A DNA stretch of 64,000 bases, from positions 22,986,765 through 23,050,764 of the forward strand of contig NC_135369.1 in NCBI RefSeq assembly GCF_049243985.1, given 5' to 3'. A model generated the notes under the pieces. That model worked only from the letters and a program-made list of their open reading frames with translations. It was not told the DNA's origin and made no database searches. Made by a program: the position numbers and the translations under genes. This DNA comes from Paroedura picta (taxonomy: Eukaryota; Chordata; Lepidosauria; Squamata; Gekkonidae). Positions 53,639-64,000 of this stretch are shown here, one piece after another (the stretch's first letter is position 1; each line of letters opens with the position of its first letter).

Positions 53639-56134
53639 ATGCCATCCATCTATTCTGCCATCCTGTATGTTCTGCTGGCCATAGGATGCTGGAGAGAGGA
53701 AGCTGCAGGACTGGGCTGTCACTTGCACTGTAAGCACCAAGGTCTGGGGGAGGGCGGGAGAGATCCCCTCGGGATCTAATTGGCTAGCAGGGACCAACCA
53801 TTGTGGGAGACCAAACATGGGTGTCCTAGAGAGCACACTAAATATATTCTAGGTCCTTAATCCATACATGCATTCTTTCTCCATATATGGTGGGCAGGTA
53901 GTTGGGAATTTCCTTTCCTTTTCTCCACAACAGACACCTTGTGAGGCTGGTGGGGTTGGGAGAACTGTGACTGGCCCAAGGTCATCCAGCTGGCTTTATG
54001 TGGAGGAGGAGTGGGGAATCATATCCGATTCTTCAGATTCGAATCTGCTGCTCTTAACCACTGCCCCATGCTGGAATTCAGAGAATCTGATCCACAGAAC
54101 TTTTCAACATTATAAAGCGATAAGAATATTCAGTTGCTGGTCTCTCTAGCATCAGATCCCATTGAGAGCTATGAAAGGTCATGGTAGTCTTTATATTCAA
54201 CCATGTTGGCGAATGCGTTCAAGGTTTTGCCACACTAAAACTGCGTAACTCAAGTTCATCGCTGTGGGGGCATCGATATCCCCCAAATCTCTTTGAGGTT
54301 CCATCCAGTCTTATAAACCATCCTTCTAGACAGAGGATCCCTCTGAGTGTCGAAGCCATTCCAAACACAATTGAAACAGACCTGTGTGTATTAAGGAGAC
54401 CTGTGAAAAACAGAAGGTGGTTTTCTGGATAGCTGAGCAACACCAATCAAGACAGCAGCTGGCCGCAGGCAGCATGCAAGACTGCCCTACTGCTCTGGCA
54501 CTGTGCCCAGACCACTCAGGAAGAGGACAATCTGCACAAGAGGAAATGATTCCAAAGCTTGCTGTTGATCAATTCTAGATCAGCCGCCAAACAATGCCCC
54601 CTCCCCCTTCCAAGGCTATATTTGGAAAATATTTGTTCCTGATGTTATTTAAAAAATCTCTTTGTAATGTTAGCAATGTTAAGAAGATAGGCCAGTCTCT
54701 ATTCACTCCTCTCCTTTAAGAAGAAAAATCAGAGATTTCTGCTTTTGGCATGCCTGCTGAGCACATAGACCCATGCACCTGGTTGTCACATGAGTCCGAT
54801 ACAGCGCAAGTGAGTTGGCTGGTGAACGATACAAGTGCTCTTGCAGAATAACTGCATGTGATTTGAAATGAGTGGATGGGTGGATGACTCCACTTTTCTT
54901 TATACAGCTGCTCGGTCTACCTTCTCATGAATCAGTCCTCATAGACAGCCGGACCACCAGGATCTGGGAGGACCAGGTTCAAACCAGGTTCCTGCGTTGA
55001 GCAGGGGGTTGGACTAGATGGCCTGTATGGCCCCTTCCAACTCTATGATTCTATGAAATCCCCATGAACATGGAAGCTTGCTGGGTAACTTTGGGTGTCA
55101 CATGTTCGCAGCCTAACTTCCCTCACACGGTTGCTGTGAGGGTCAAATGGAGGGGAGGCAAACCACGTAAGCTGCTTTGGGTAGAAAAGTGGGATATATA
55201 TATATATATTAAATAAACGAGCAAAAGGCACGGGGGCTGTATTTTCATCTTTGGGGCCAGGATTCTTGCCTGATACAGGTCCAACTCCACGGCAGCTTGC
55301 TGCTGCTCTCATAGACCTCTTCCCTTCTTCCACACCAGCTTTCAATGTGACCATTAAGAGTGACCACCGAGGCAGCTGCCAGGGCACCCACGTGGTCCAG
55401 GCCTGTGTGGGCTACTGCGAGTCAAGCGCCTTCCCCTCCAAATACTCCGTCCTCCTGGCCAGCAACTTCAAGCACAACATCACATCAGTATCCCAGTGCT
55501 GTACCATCACCAAGATGCAAAAGGTGAGAGGCAAGATGCAGTTAGAGTGGCCGTCCTCTAGGGAGACCTAGAGATCTCCCATAATTCAGTTCTCCTGGAG
55601 AAAATGGCTGCTTTGGAGAGTGGACATTTTGGCAGGATAACCTGCTGAGAATCCTTCCCTCCCAAATCTCCTGGGATTTCCCAACCCGTAACTGGCAGTC
55701 CTATGCACGGTTCTCAGAGTCCCTTAAAGGGCCCAAGATCTAAGTCCACCCCCTCAGCTGTGAAGCTCATTGGACATGGGCCTGCCAGCACTGGATGGGG
55801 GAATAGCTGGAGATTAATAATGGTGGAGCCTGCAAATTAGGGTTTCCAGTCTCCAAGTGGGACTGCGGTTTTACAGCTCATCTCCAGGCAACAGAGGTCA
55901 GTTCCCCTGGAGAAAATGGCTGCTTTGGAGGTTGGATTCAGGAGAAAGGGTAGGGAGGGAGGGAGGCTCCCCAAAAGAGGGGCCGATTGGCATGTTTTGA
56001 TCTCTGCTCTCCCCTCCCTTTTCCCCCTGCAGATTAAGGTGCGACTGCATTGCGGAGCCAGCAGGCGTGAGTCTATGGAGCTCTTCACAGCGAAGACTTG
56101 TCAGTGTGACGTATGTCGCCTCTCCAGATACTAG
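53639..56134 (+). CDS. GPHA2: GPHA2, glycoprotein hormone alpha-2 subunit
   Basis: Secreted cystine-knot subunit that pairs with GPHB5 to form thyrostimulin, a TSH-receptor ligand. Exons are 53639-53729, 55339-55523 and 56033-56134 with GT/AG borders and matched phases, giving 125 residues. Exon 1 encodes the signal peptide MPSIYSAILYVLLAIGCWRE and the first knot cysteine (GLGCHLH). Exon 2 carries SCQGTHVVQACVGYCESSAF and HNITSVSQCC. Exon 3 ends CQCDVCRLSRY, identical in form to the human C-terminus. All ten cysteines are present, with two N-glycosylation sites (NVT, NIT). The start was chosen because it begins a signal peptide of family length. It converges on PPP2R5B, as in mammals. No defect seen. 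Confidence 0.96.
53884..54072 (-). mobile_element. tRNA-derived SINE in GPHA2 intron 1
   Basis: Antisense: CACAACAGACACCTTGTGAG, CCAAGGTCATCCAGCTGGC, GGGGAATCATATCCG and CTTAACCACTGCCCCATGC. Confidence 0.7.
54955..55215 (+). repeat. CR1-like fragment, SINE end and (TA)n
   Basis: 54990-55060 has GCAGGGGGTTGGACTAGATG and CCAACTCTATGATTCTATGA. 55080-55195 is SINE-like. 55195-55209 is a TA run. In GPHA2 intron 1. Confidence 0.65.
55543..55955. repeat. Two copies of the TTGCCAACCT/CTGGAGAT repeat in GPHA2 intron 2
   Basis: Shared words: CCTAGAGATCTCCCATAATT, AGTTCTCCTGGAGAAAATGG, AGTCTCCAAGTGGGACTGCG and CAGCTCATCTCCAGGCAACA. Confidence 0.6.
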
Positions 56135-56724
56135 GAAGGGGAGCAAGAAACAGTGATTGCTGCCTCTTTCCCCACCAGGAAACTTTTCTACAGCAGGGTG
56201 GGGCCAGCTGCTGAATCCAGGTCCCTTCAAATAAGCTCACTGCCATTCAAAGGCATTTGATTTCTCCCTTCTCCTAAACTGCTTCATCTTCTCTTTACTC
56301 AAAAACTAAGCTTGCTGGGAAAGAACCCATCGGTCAAATCCACCAGACAGAAACACCGTGTGCATATGTATAATTTCAGATGGAGGGGAGGGGAGGCAGC
56401 TTCAGCATACACACCATTAATTATCCATGAAGAGGCAAAGTGCAAGAACTGCTTAGAGACTAGGCATAGGGAAGAGTTTTAAACTGGTCAAGAATGTCAT
56501 TCTGGTTAACTTTAGAGCCCAAAACACGTTTCAGAGGAACTGGATTCTGAAGTGGTTTGTTATTGGACATGTAGTAGCACAGTAAGCTTCTTAAAAGTTC
56601 TTCCCCATGAACGTACGAAGTAGGCCAGGCTTTCAAGGACTGAGGCTCTGAAGAGCTGTGACCCATTTTACTCGCATGCATGCAGCATTCTGGAAAAGCA
56701 GTCCAGAGAAACACACTACAAACC

Positions 56725-57110
56725 TACGTGGTACCTAGAATCATACAGGCCATCAAATCCAGTCCCATGCTCAATGCAGGATCAGCCCACAGCATCCCTG
56801 AGAAGGGTTCATCCAGCTCCTGCTTGAAGACCACCAGTGGAGCGCACCAACTCCCTAGAGCCAGTTTGGTGTAGTGATTAGGAGTGTGGGCTTCTAATCT
56901 GGCGAGCTGGGTTTGAATCTGTGCTCCCCCACGTGCAACCAGCTGGGTGACCTTGGGCTGTTCTGACCGAGCAGGAATATCAGGGCTCTCTCAGCCTCAC
57001 CCACCTTACAGGGTGTATGTTGGGGGGAGAGGAAACGTAACTGTAAGCCTCTTTGAGCCTCCTTCGGGTAGATAAAAGCAGCACATAAGAACCAACTCTT
57101 CTTCTTCTAG
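56725..57110 (+). mobile_element. CR1-like fragment and full tRNA-derived SINE
   Basis: 56735-56850: AGAATCATACAGGCCATCAA and ATGCAGGATCAGCC. 56858-57107: AGCCAGTTTGGTGTAGTGAT, GGGTTTGAATCTG, CAGCTGGGTGACCTTGGGC, then AAGAACCAACTCTTCTTCTT. Confidence 0.75.
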
Positions 57111-57706
57111 TTAATTCCACTGCTGAATACCCTTACTGTAAATTTCTCTTCCTAATATTCAGCTGGTACCTTGCCCCCCCCTTTTAAACCCATTATTGCA
57201 AGTCTTATCTGCTGCCACCAAGAGGAAGAGCTCCCTACCCTCCTCCAAGTGACAGCCTTTCAACTACTTCAAGAGATGCATGATGTCTCTCCCCACTCCT
57301 TCTCCAGATGAAACAATCCCAAGTACCACTGAAACGAGGCCTTGAGAAATACATAGAACTCCATGTGCAGCCAGACTAACGCAGTGTACAGGACTATGAT
57401 GCCTAGCAATTTAGCTGTTATGCCTCTCGGTTTGGGGCTCATTTTGCTTGTTCACAGATGTATTCCTACAGCTGTTTCCATAAAATATTTTGTTTTCCCT
57501 TGCAACTAAAAGATGCTCTTCTCCAGTAATAGCCCTGTTGGGGCAGCTGCCTCAAGAAAGGGGGGGGGGACCAAGTGGACCCCCAGGGCACAAATAAAGG
57601 CTAGGAAAGCCAGTGATTAATGGCCAAGAACTCCCACAAAAGGGCTTTCTAGCAAACCAAACAGTGTTTTCTGCATATGTTATGCATGCAGCGTTTGTCA
57701 CTTGGG

Positions 57707-58175
57707 CTGAGAGTCATTTTGGTGCAGCATTTAAGAATGACAGCCTCTAATCTGGAGAATGGGGTTTGATTCCCCACTCCTCCACATGCAGCCAGCTGGG
57801 TGATCTTAGGCCAGTCACAGTTCTCTCAGCCTCACCTACTTCACAGGGTGGGTGTCTGTTGTGGGGAGAGGAAAGGGAAGGTGAATGTAAGCCACTTTGA
57901 GACTCCTTCAGGTAGAGAAAAGCAGCCTATTAAGAACCAACTCTACTTCTTCTACCTCACAGGGTGTCTGTTGTGGGGAGAGAAAGGGGAGGCAGCTGCT
58001 TTGAGACTACTTCAGGTAGAGAAAAGCAGCCTATAAGAACCAACTCTTCTTCTTCTACCTCACAGGGTGTCTGTTGTGGGGAGAGAAAGGGGAGGCAATT
58101 GTAAGCTGCTTTGAGACTCCTTTGGGTAGTAAAAAGCAGGATACAAGAGCCCAGCTCCTCCTCTTCGTCTTCCAG
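57707..58175 (+). mobile_element. tRNA-derived SINE with its 3' half repeated three times
   Basis: After a normal SINE (TTTGATTCCCCACTCCTCCA to CCAACTCTACTTCTTCTACC), the block CTCACAGGGTGTCTGTTGTG through AACCAACTCTTCTTCTTC recurs at about 57957 and 58056 without the head. Confidence 0.8.
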
Positions 58176-58464
58176 TGAGGGCTTTCCACAAAAGTTCTGG
58201 AAACAGTGCAACATTACCCACCGTTCCTAAAAATGCCATCATGGCCCCATCGTTTTAAGGAGCCTGACCCCCTTTCCAAAAGCCATTTTACATTCTCCAT
58301 TCAAAAGCAGCCATGGGCTTCAGGCCTGGAAATTCCCTCAGCACCAACACGTCGCAAACTCCCCCCACCCTTCATTTATGCAACAAATTTGACCGTTAGT
58401 TCCTCACCCAACGAGACTTGATGAGGCAGGAGAAGCAGTTGTGACAGGAAACTTTTTTTGTATC

Positions 58465-58470
58465 TTTATT
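58465..58470 (-). terminator. PPP2R5B: PPP2R5B polyadenylation signal (AATAAA)
   Basis: Canonical signal with cleavage expected near 58445-58450, 2.3 kb from the convergent GPHA2 stop. Confidence 0.7.
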
Positions 58471-59544
58471 GAATACAGACTCGTCCAGCAAAAGGAAAAC
58501 AAGGGCGAGGGGCTCATGGTAGCGTAATAAATAGACTTCCCCCCACCCACCCCCACCCCTACCCCTGGGCCTCACGGCCTCCCCCTGGGGAAACTACGCC
58601 TGTGAGGCATCCGCTAAAAAGACTACAGAAAGGTGCACCTGGTCTCTACAGTTGCCAGTCGGCTTCAGTGTTTTGACTAAAAAATAAAACTGTAACACGC
58701 AGCCCCCCACCCCCCGAAAGAACCACCCCGTGACTACTCCTTGATACAGAGAACGTTTGAAGTCATCATGCCTAGTGAGGAGGGGGAAGGGAAGCATTCA
58801 CCTTGCCCCCTCGCCAAACCTTTATGGGGGAGGGGGAAGGAGGGGGAAAGAAAGAACGTCCTGAACCAACGATGCAAAACTGTGGCCCAGCAGTCCTTCA
58901 GCCGTCAATTCCGCAGTCCATAATAACACTGAGCCTTGTTTCCAGAGAGTCCCTTCGGTTCCCCCTTTCCCTTCACGATGGGCAGAGAATAGACTAAACA
59001 CCTGAGAGAATCGGGAGCAACCATGCCCCCCCCCCTCTTTCCCGCTCCCCGAGATGGTACGGAGCCTAGTGCTTCTTCCTTCTTTTAAAGACCAGCAGGA
59101 CCCGCAGATCCGTCCCAGTTTCTACCTGTGCAACAATCAACTCTTCTAAAGTGCAGGAATTTGAGCACCCTCTCTCCCTTTTATTTTTTTTCTCTGCGCA
59201 ACCCCTCCCCCCCCCACATTTTTTCTAAAAATACAAGCCCAGTGGAAGCAGGGAGGAAGGGTGTGTGTGTGTGAAGAGAATGAATGCTACACTCCCTCTA
59301 AGGGTGGTGAATGTCCAAGCAAAAGTGCAGCTCCGTTCAGAGTCAAAACGCACACGCGCACAACCACACACCCCACCAGAGGATGCCGAAAAAAGTAATG
59401 GGGGGGCGGAGACCAACAAAATGATTTGGGCAGGGGCAGGATCTTTTTTGTTCCCGAATGCCAAAGAGGAGAGGTGGATGCCACGCCCCCTAAGTGCTCA
59501 AGGCAGGGGGGCAAAGCCCCTCCCGTTCTCCCTCCCCATAACAG

Positions 59545-59590
59545 CATGCAGAGGCCCAGGTTGACACACACACACATACACACACACACT
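59545..59590. repeat. (CA)n microsatellite in PPP2R5B 3' UTR
   Basis: ACACACACACATACACACAC run. A shorter GT run lies near 59262-59271. Confidence 0.85.
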
Positions 59591-60412
59591 CAAACCATAC
59601 GCTTCTCTCACCCCTACTGTGGTGGGAACCCCCCCTCCACTGTCATGCCAAGGAATATTAACATGGTTCCTCGTCTCTCCCTTCTGTGGGAAGGGAGACG
59701 AAAGCAAGGCCGCATCTTCTGTTCACAGGGGAGCAAGGGTGAAAACCCTGTCAACGCTATTGTTGAAGTAGAGCGGAGCCTCATCTAATAAAGGAGAGCG
59801 CAACACCTAGGGCAGGGAAGCCATTAGAGCCTCCCCACCCCCTCATCCCACCATTAGGGTGTCAAAAATTATTCTCCCCACTGCATTAAGCCTCTGGCCA
59901 CTGGAACCCCAACCTGGAGCTGATCTTTGGATCAGGAGGTCTATTGCTTTCTATTGCCATGGGAACCGTGCTCCCCTCCCCATCTTGGTGTTAAGGGAGC
60001 TCCCCTAACACCCGGCCTACACACTGGTTCCAAGCCTGCATAGGGGCAATTGTCAGCCTCACCCCAGCATGGCTCCCCATCGTCCATTCTTCTCCACATG
60101 CAACCTCCCCTTCCAGCCCCCATCGTAGGGGATGCCAAGGACAGCAACAGAGACCCTCCCATTCTCCTCCCCCTCTCATAAAGCTGTGCACTTGCCCAAA
60201 CTTCACAGATTCCAGTGTTGAGTGGGGGGCCTCGGCAATCCCTGTGGGGCACTGGGGAAGGGCGGCATGCCCGCCAACAGAAAGGGCAGTGGGCATGAGC
60301 TCTGGTTTGGCACAGGCCTGGTGAGTGGGGTCAGCTGTAGAGCATGGGGACTGCACCGGTGTGTGTCGCTCCCATGCCACAGCAGGGGGGATTCCCAGGG
60401 GAGAGGGGCCTC

Positions 60413-63400
60413 CTAGCTCGCCTCTCCCCTCTGCACAGCCAAGCTGTGCTGCAGGTTCAGGCGGTTCATCTTGGCCTCCTCCAGTCCTTGCAGTTTCCGC
60501 AGCTGGAGCTCGTCCAGTTGCCGCCACAGCTCCTGCCGCTCCTTCTCCTTCTTCAGTTCCCTTCGGGAGAGAGAGAGGGAAGGGGGAGGCAGGGTGAGAG
60601 GGGGAAAAGCAGGCTCCTTCAGCCCCGCTGGCCCACTTCTGCAGTGTAACAAGATGGCTGATGATTTCCGTAGAAGCGCTTTAACGAAGCGCTTTTTGCA
60701 GATCGGTTTCAGGAGTGTTACAGATTGTCAACGGCGTTGTGCATAACAGCAAATCAGTAGCGATTTCAATTGGCAACCATTGTGCAATTTTGAAGGAGTG
60801 CGGAATGGCCCTAAAAGAATCCCATCACAAAGCCTCAGAGAGCTCAAATTCTCCATTCCAGGGTTGGCAAAGTTTTCTCAAGCTTTGTCCTCTCATCTTC
60901 CATTCCTACCCAAACCCATCTCCAGTGGGGCTTTTTTGGGGTAGTAGCTGTGGTGGTGGAAAGTGCCATAAAGCCACAGCCAATTTATGAGGACCCTGCA
61001 GGGTATCCAAGACACGAAATGTACAAAGATGGGTTTTGCCATGGCCTCCCTTCTAAGGAGCACCCTGGGCCTTCCTTGGTGGTCTCCCATCCAAGGACTA
61101 AACAGGGCTGACTCCTGCTTAGCTTCCAAGGCCTGATGAGATCAGGGACAGGGCAATAGTAGGTAGGAAGGTATTACGTCATCATTTTATCCCCCCTATT
61201 GATAAGTTTTTAAAAGCAGAGGCTAGATAGCTATTTGACAGAATTGTGGGTTCCAACAGTAAGTGGACAGAAGGGACTGGGTCAGTGCTTGGCTCTTGTG
61301 GCCCTTTCTTGCATGCTCAGGGAAATGCCAATCACTACTTTGGGATTGGAAAGCGAATTTCTTCCAGGCCAGACTGGCCAGGGATTCTGGGCATGGAACT
61401 GGGGTCTGTGTGGGTGAACAGGTAGTTGTGAATGTCCTGCAATCATGCAGGGGGTGTGACTCAATGACCCTGGAGGTCCCTTCCAACTCTAGGATTCTAT
61501 TCCAGAAGCTTGCCAGCAAGGAAGGAGAGGAATGAACGGAACCAGATGTGGGCAAGAGGGTGTAGAAATCTATTACTTTTCTGTCTACATTTTCCCCAAG
61601 ACACTTTCAGGACGATCTTGCAGGACGGATCATACCAATGCTGGTTTGGGGAAACTTGCAGCAGAGCTGGGGGAAACCCAAGGGGTCGGCAGAAACATGA
61701 CAGCATCATGCTGAGGCCAAAATAAAATCCACAGCGTTTGGAGCTGTGGTGGGGAAAGCTCTGTACAACAACAACTTAAGTGCAAGATGTATTGCGGCAG
61801 ATGCTGCTGTTCAGTGAAGCCCAGGGCTGTGACTGGCTTCTCCTTGGCCACATTTCTCCTCCACAATGGGGAGATATTCAACAATACTCTCCAGCCTGCA
61901 TGGCTTTTGTTTGGGAGAGAAGACACCAAATACCCAGAACCTGATTTGGGGGAAGCCACCAGTGCAGGCACTAACACAAGAGGAGCGGTCCAGGTTCTTC
62001 CCCCATGCCCCACACACTTACTGCTGCTTCTCCACCTTGTAGGAGGCTGTGAGCTCATCAAAGAGTTTCCCATTCATCTCCATGAAGGTCTTGAGGACAT
62101 TGTAGACCAAAGAAACAATGGTCCTAGGGGAAGGAGAGGGGAAACCGAGAGTGACACAGAGATTTGCTAAGTCGTCTCCACTCACATCCACCACCAAACT
62201 CAACAGATAAGGAAGTCAAAAGGGCCCTAGTCCCATTTCATGCAAGAAAGTATGGCAGTTTTCCCCAACATGGTGCCCATGGCACTGTGGTGCCTGCCAA
62301 GTGTTTGTGGGCACAGCCAGGTGGGGCCATTGCCCAGTAGAAGAAGGAGAAGAAGAATTGATTCTCATATGCCACTTTTCTCTACCTGAAGGAGACTCAA
62401 AGCGGTTTACAGTCGCCTTCCCTTTCCTCTCTCCAGAAGTAGACTTCTGACTGAGCAACTGAGATTTGACTGGATCTGCAGATTTTTAAATCCTTGGCTT
62501 TGGCAGCGGCTGCCACCACGGCACAAGGATCCTCACTATGTGACTAAAGGTAGGCAGCCATTTTGTGACTGGCTCCGCCTCCTGTGGCGGCCATTTTGCG
62601 GCTGTGCCCACAACATTGTTCTAATAATTCAAAGAGTGCCTGAAGGCTCAAAAGGGATGGGGGCCCTGCTGGAGTATAGTCTCTCCTGGGAGGGGGGGTT
62701 CTGAGCATCTCAGCACTGCCCGCCACCAGGTGCCTGCCACATGCGTCTCCCAACCCACGCGTGTGCTCACGGGTTCCAGTGTTCCTTGGAGACGCGATAG
62801 AGGGTGCCGAAGATGGTGGGCAGCACTGTGTTGCAGTTATCTTCCACCAGGCTCAGGATGTATTCGTTGTTCCAGAAATACAGAGCCCGCTCTGCAACCT
62901 TCAGGGGACAAAGCAAGGGCCACAGTGTACCAGGGAAGGGATGGAGAAGCAAGGAAAGAATTCCCCACCCCCAGGCATGCCGGGAGGGGCCAACCGAACC
63001 GCAATTGACTCCTCTATCTCTGAACAGTGCAGCTGAGCCATCTCAGCTGGAAGCAAGGGTCACCTGGAAGTGAGGGCTGGCAATACAGCGAGCCACCTGC
63101 TTGAAGAGCGGCTCCTGAATCTTCACAAATTGTGAGGGTTCGATGACATCTAGGATCTCTTCTATCTCTCCCAGGAACATCACCTGGCGGGAGGGGGGAA
63201 AGTTTTTTTGTAACTCAATTTCTTGTTCTTCTTTACTTGGAAGCAGGTTTACACACACACACCCCACACACACTGCCCATCTCTACCTCCTTCTGTGTGC
63301 AGGTCTTTGGCCAGTATTTCAACAGCCCGCGGATCACCTGGTGCAGCAGGGGAAGAGAAAACAGAATGCAGGAGATTAGAAAGGTATGTTGGTAATGTTC

Positions 63401-63904
63401 AGGGCTTCCATCCTTAAAAGCCGCTTACACCTAGATCTTTTTCCTGGAAGTTAAATCCCTTTTCCCTTTACAAATAGTGAGACTCCTGGAGTGCTATGCT
63501 GAAGGTCTACCCTTGGATTTCAGGTTTCTGCATTTATGTATTCAGCCATTTACAGGTGTTACCACACCTTCCACATTCTGCCCTGCCTGGCTGGTCCAGA
63601 CTAGTCCACTCTTGTCAGACCTCAGAAGCTAAGCAGGGTTGGTCCTGGTTAGTATTTGGATGGGAGACTGCTGAAGAAGTCCAGGGATACCAAGCAGAGG
63701 CAACGGCCAACCACCTCTGAACATCTCTGGCCTCGGAAACCCTATGGGGCTGCCATAACTCAGCTGTGACTTGCTGTCACTTTCCACCCTCACGTTGCCC
63801 CACTGATACCCAACAAATCTTATACAACCCGCTCGGGTCGACCAACTCACATGCTCTGTCAGCATGGCATCCTTTTCCAGGAACTGGACCACACAGTAAG
63901 CCAG
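60413..63904 (-). CDS. PPP2R5B: PPP2R5B, PP2A B56-beta regulatory subunit (3' six coding exons)
   Basis: Targeting subunit that steers the PP2A core enzyme to substrates carrying LxxIxE motifs. Exons in order are 63851-63904, 63287-63337, 63064-63183, 62771-62898, 62022-62123 and 60413-60560. They have GT/AG borders and correct phases, giving the last 200 residues. The HEAT-like core is clear: [72 protein letters not shown], then [17 protein letters not shown]. These match human PPP2R5B almost residue for residue. The last exon ([20 protein letters not shown], ending LAVQRGEAS) is the isoform-specific basic/acidic tail. Five-prime exons, beginning with the segment before LAYCVV, lie beyond the right edge. 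No defect seen. Confidence 0.96.
60645..60816 (-). mobile_element. Fragment of the 894-bp TIR element family
   Basis: TAGAAGCGCTTTAACGAAGC, TTTCAGGAGTGTTACAGATT and the terminal GAGTGCGGAATGGCCC match one end of that family. In the last PPP2R5B intron. Confidence 0.75.
60960..61160 (-). mobile_element. 5S-rRNA-headed Sauria-type SINE
   Basis: Antisense: GTGCCATAAAGCCACAGCC, GGTGGTCTCCCATCCAAGGA, CTAAACAGGGCTGACTCCTG and CTTAGCTTCCAAGGCC, the complement of the 5S-like head. In the last PPP2R5B intron. Confidence 0.75.
61215..61500 (+). repeat. CR1-like LINE 3' end
   Basis: AGGCTAGATAGCTATTTGAC, CTCTTGTGGCCCTTTCTTGC, CAGGGGGTGTGACTCAATG, then AACTCTAGGATTCTATTCCA. Confidence 0.7.
62337..62442 (-). 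mobile_element. tRNA-derived SINE 3' fragment
   Basis: AGAAGGAGAAGAAGAATTGA, CTCATATGCCACTTTTCTCT, then CAAAGCGGTTTACAGTCGCC. In a PPP2R5B intron. Confidence 0.7.
63595..63795 (+). mobile_element. 5S-rRNA-headed Sauria-type SINE
   Basis: GTCAGACCTCAGAAGCTAAG, CAGGGTTGGTCCTGGTTAGT, ATTTGGATGGGAGACTGCTG, then GGGCTGCCATAACTCAGCTG and TGACTTGCTGTCACTTTCC. The best preserved copy here. In a PPP2R5B intron. Confidence 0.8.
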
Positions 63905-64000
63905 CTGGAAGAGACAGCAGAGTGAAGGCTAGAGAGATCAGAGTCAGCCATGACCAAGTGCCACCTTTCCTATGGTGGCTGTTTACCCTCTCCATCCCCT

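Larger units (their letters stand above)
58445..60412 (-). other. PPP2R5B: PPP2R5B 3' untranslated region
   Basis: Nearly 2 kb between the PPP2R5B stop and a canonical AATAAA (58465-58470 on the minus strand). It is C- and CA-rich and free of recognised interspersed repeats, unlike the surrounding DNA, which fits a transcribed exon. Confidence 0.7.

Noticed and set aside
59265-60252. Several 70-120 codon frames between 59.2 and 60.3 kb
   Set aside because: They fall in the PPP2R5B 3' UTR, have simple-repeat composition and no conserved features.
63595-63700. 5S rRNA gene
   Set aside because: Only the head resembles 5S. The body and tail are SINE sequence and similar heads recur elsewhere, so it is a SINE.

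Overview
This window is vertebrate nuclear DNA. The intron-rich genes, BovB and CR1 LINE fragments, 5S-rRNA-headed SINEs, tRNA-derived SINEs and many short hAT-type elements point to a squamate reptile (lizard or snake). I cannot name the species from the sequence. The gene order SNX15 - ARL2 - GPHA2 - PPP2R5B matches the human 11q13.1 block, read in reverse.

Layout. At 418-5997 (minus) are the first six coding exons of SNX15; its 3' exons lie beyond the left edge. At 9564-14041 (minus) is a complete five-exon ARL2 encoding 184 residues. From 14.2 to 21 kb there is mostly repeat-laden sequence, with one promoter-like cluster and one orphan exon candidate. At 22324-23271 (minus) is a single-coding-exon RNA-binding protein of the RBM4 kind, with two RRMs, no zinc knuckle and an Ala/Tyr-rich tail, and a CpG island upstream. 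From 31.2 to 37.6 kb (plus) lie two small two-exon genes that I read as tandem paralogues. Each encodes a signal peptide, a very short ectodomain, one membrane span and a cytoplasmic tail with a helical segment and an acidic end. I do not recognise them, and they are the best candidate here for something undescribed. The second exon of the first gene has also been copied, inverted, to 25.2-25.8 kb, between two 212-base direct repeats. From 38 to 53.6 kb is repeat-rich intergenic DNA, including a broken Ty1/copia fossil and a probable solo LTR. At 53639-56134 (plus) is the three-exon glycoprotein hormone alpha-2 gene GPHA2. It converges on the 3' half of PPP2R5B (minus, 58.4-63.9 kb), the beta isoform of the PP2A B56 regulatory subunit, whose 5' exons are off the right edge.

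The host genes are ordinary neighbours, not one pathway: endosomal sorting (SNX15), a tubulin-folding and ciliary cargo GTPase (ARL2), RNA processing (RBM4-like), a hormone subunit (GPHA2) and phosphatase targeting (PPP2R5B). In human the GPHA2-ARL2 interval holds MAJIN and BATF2. I recognise neither here; the RBM4-like gene and the two membrane-protein genes occupy that interval instead.

Mobile DNA is abundant. Several elements can be bounded exactly by target duplications: hAT-type copies with 8-base duplications, and Harbinger-like elements with 3-base duplications, including two copies that are both exactly 894 bp.
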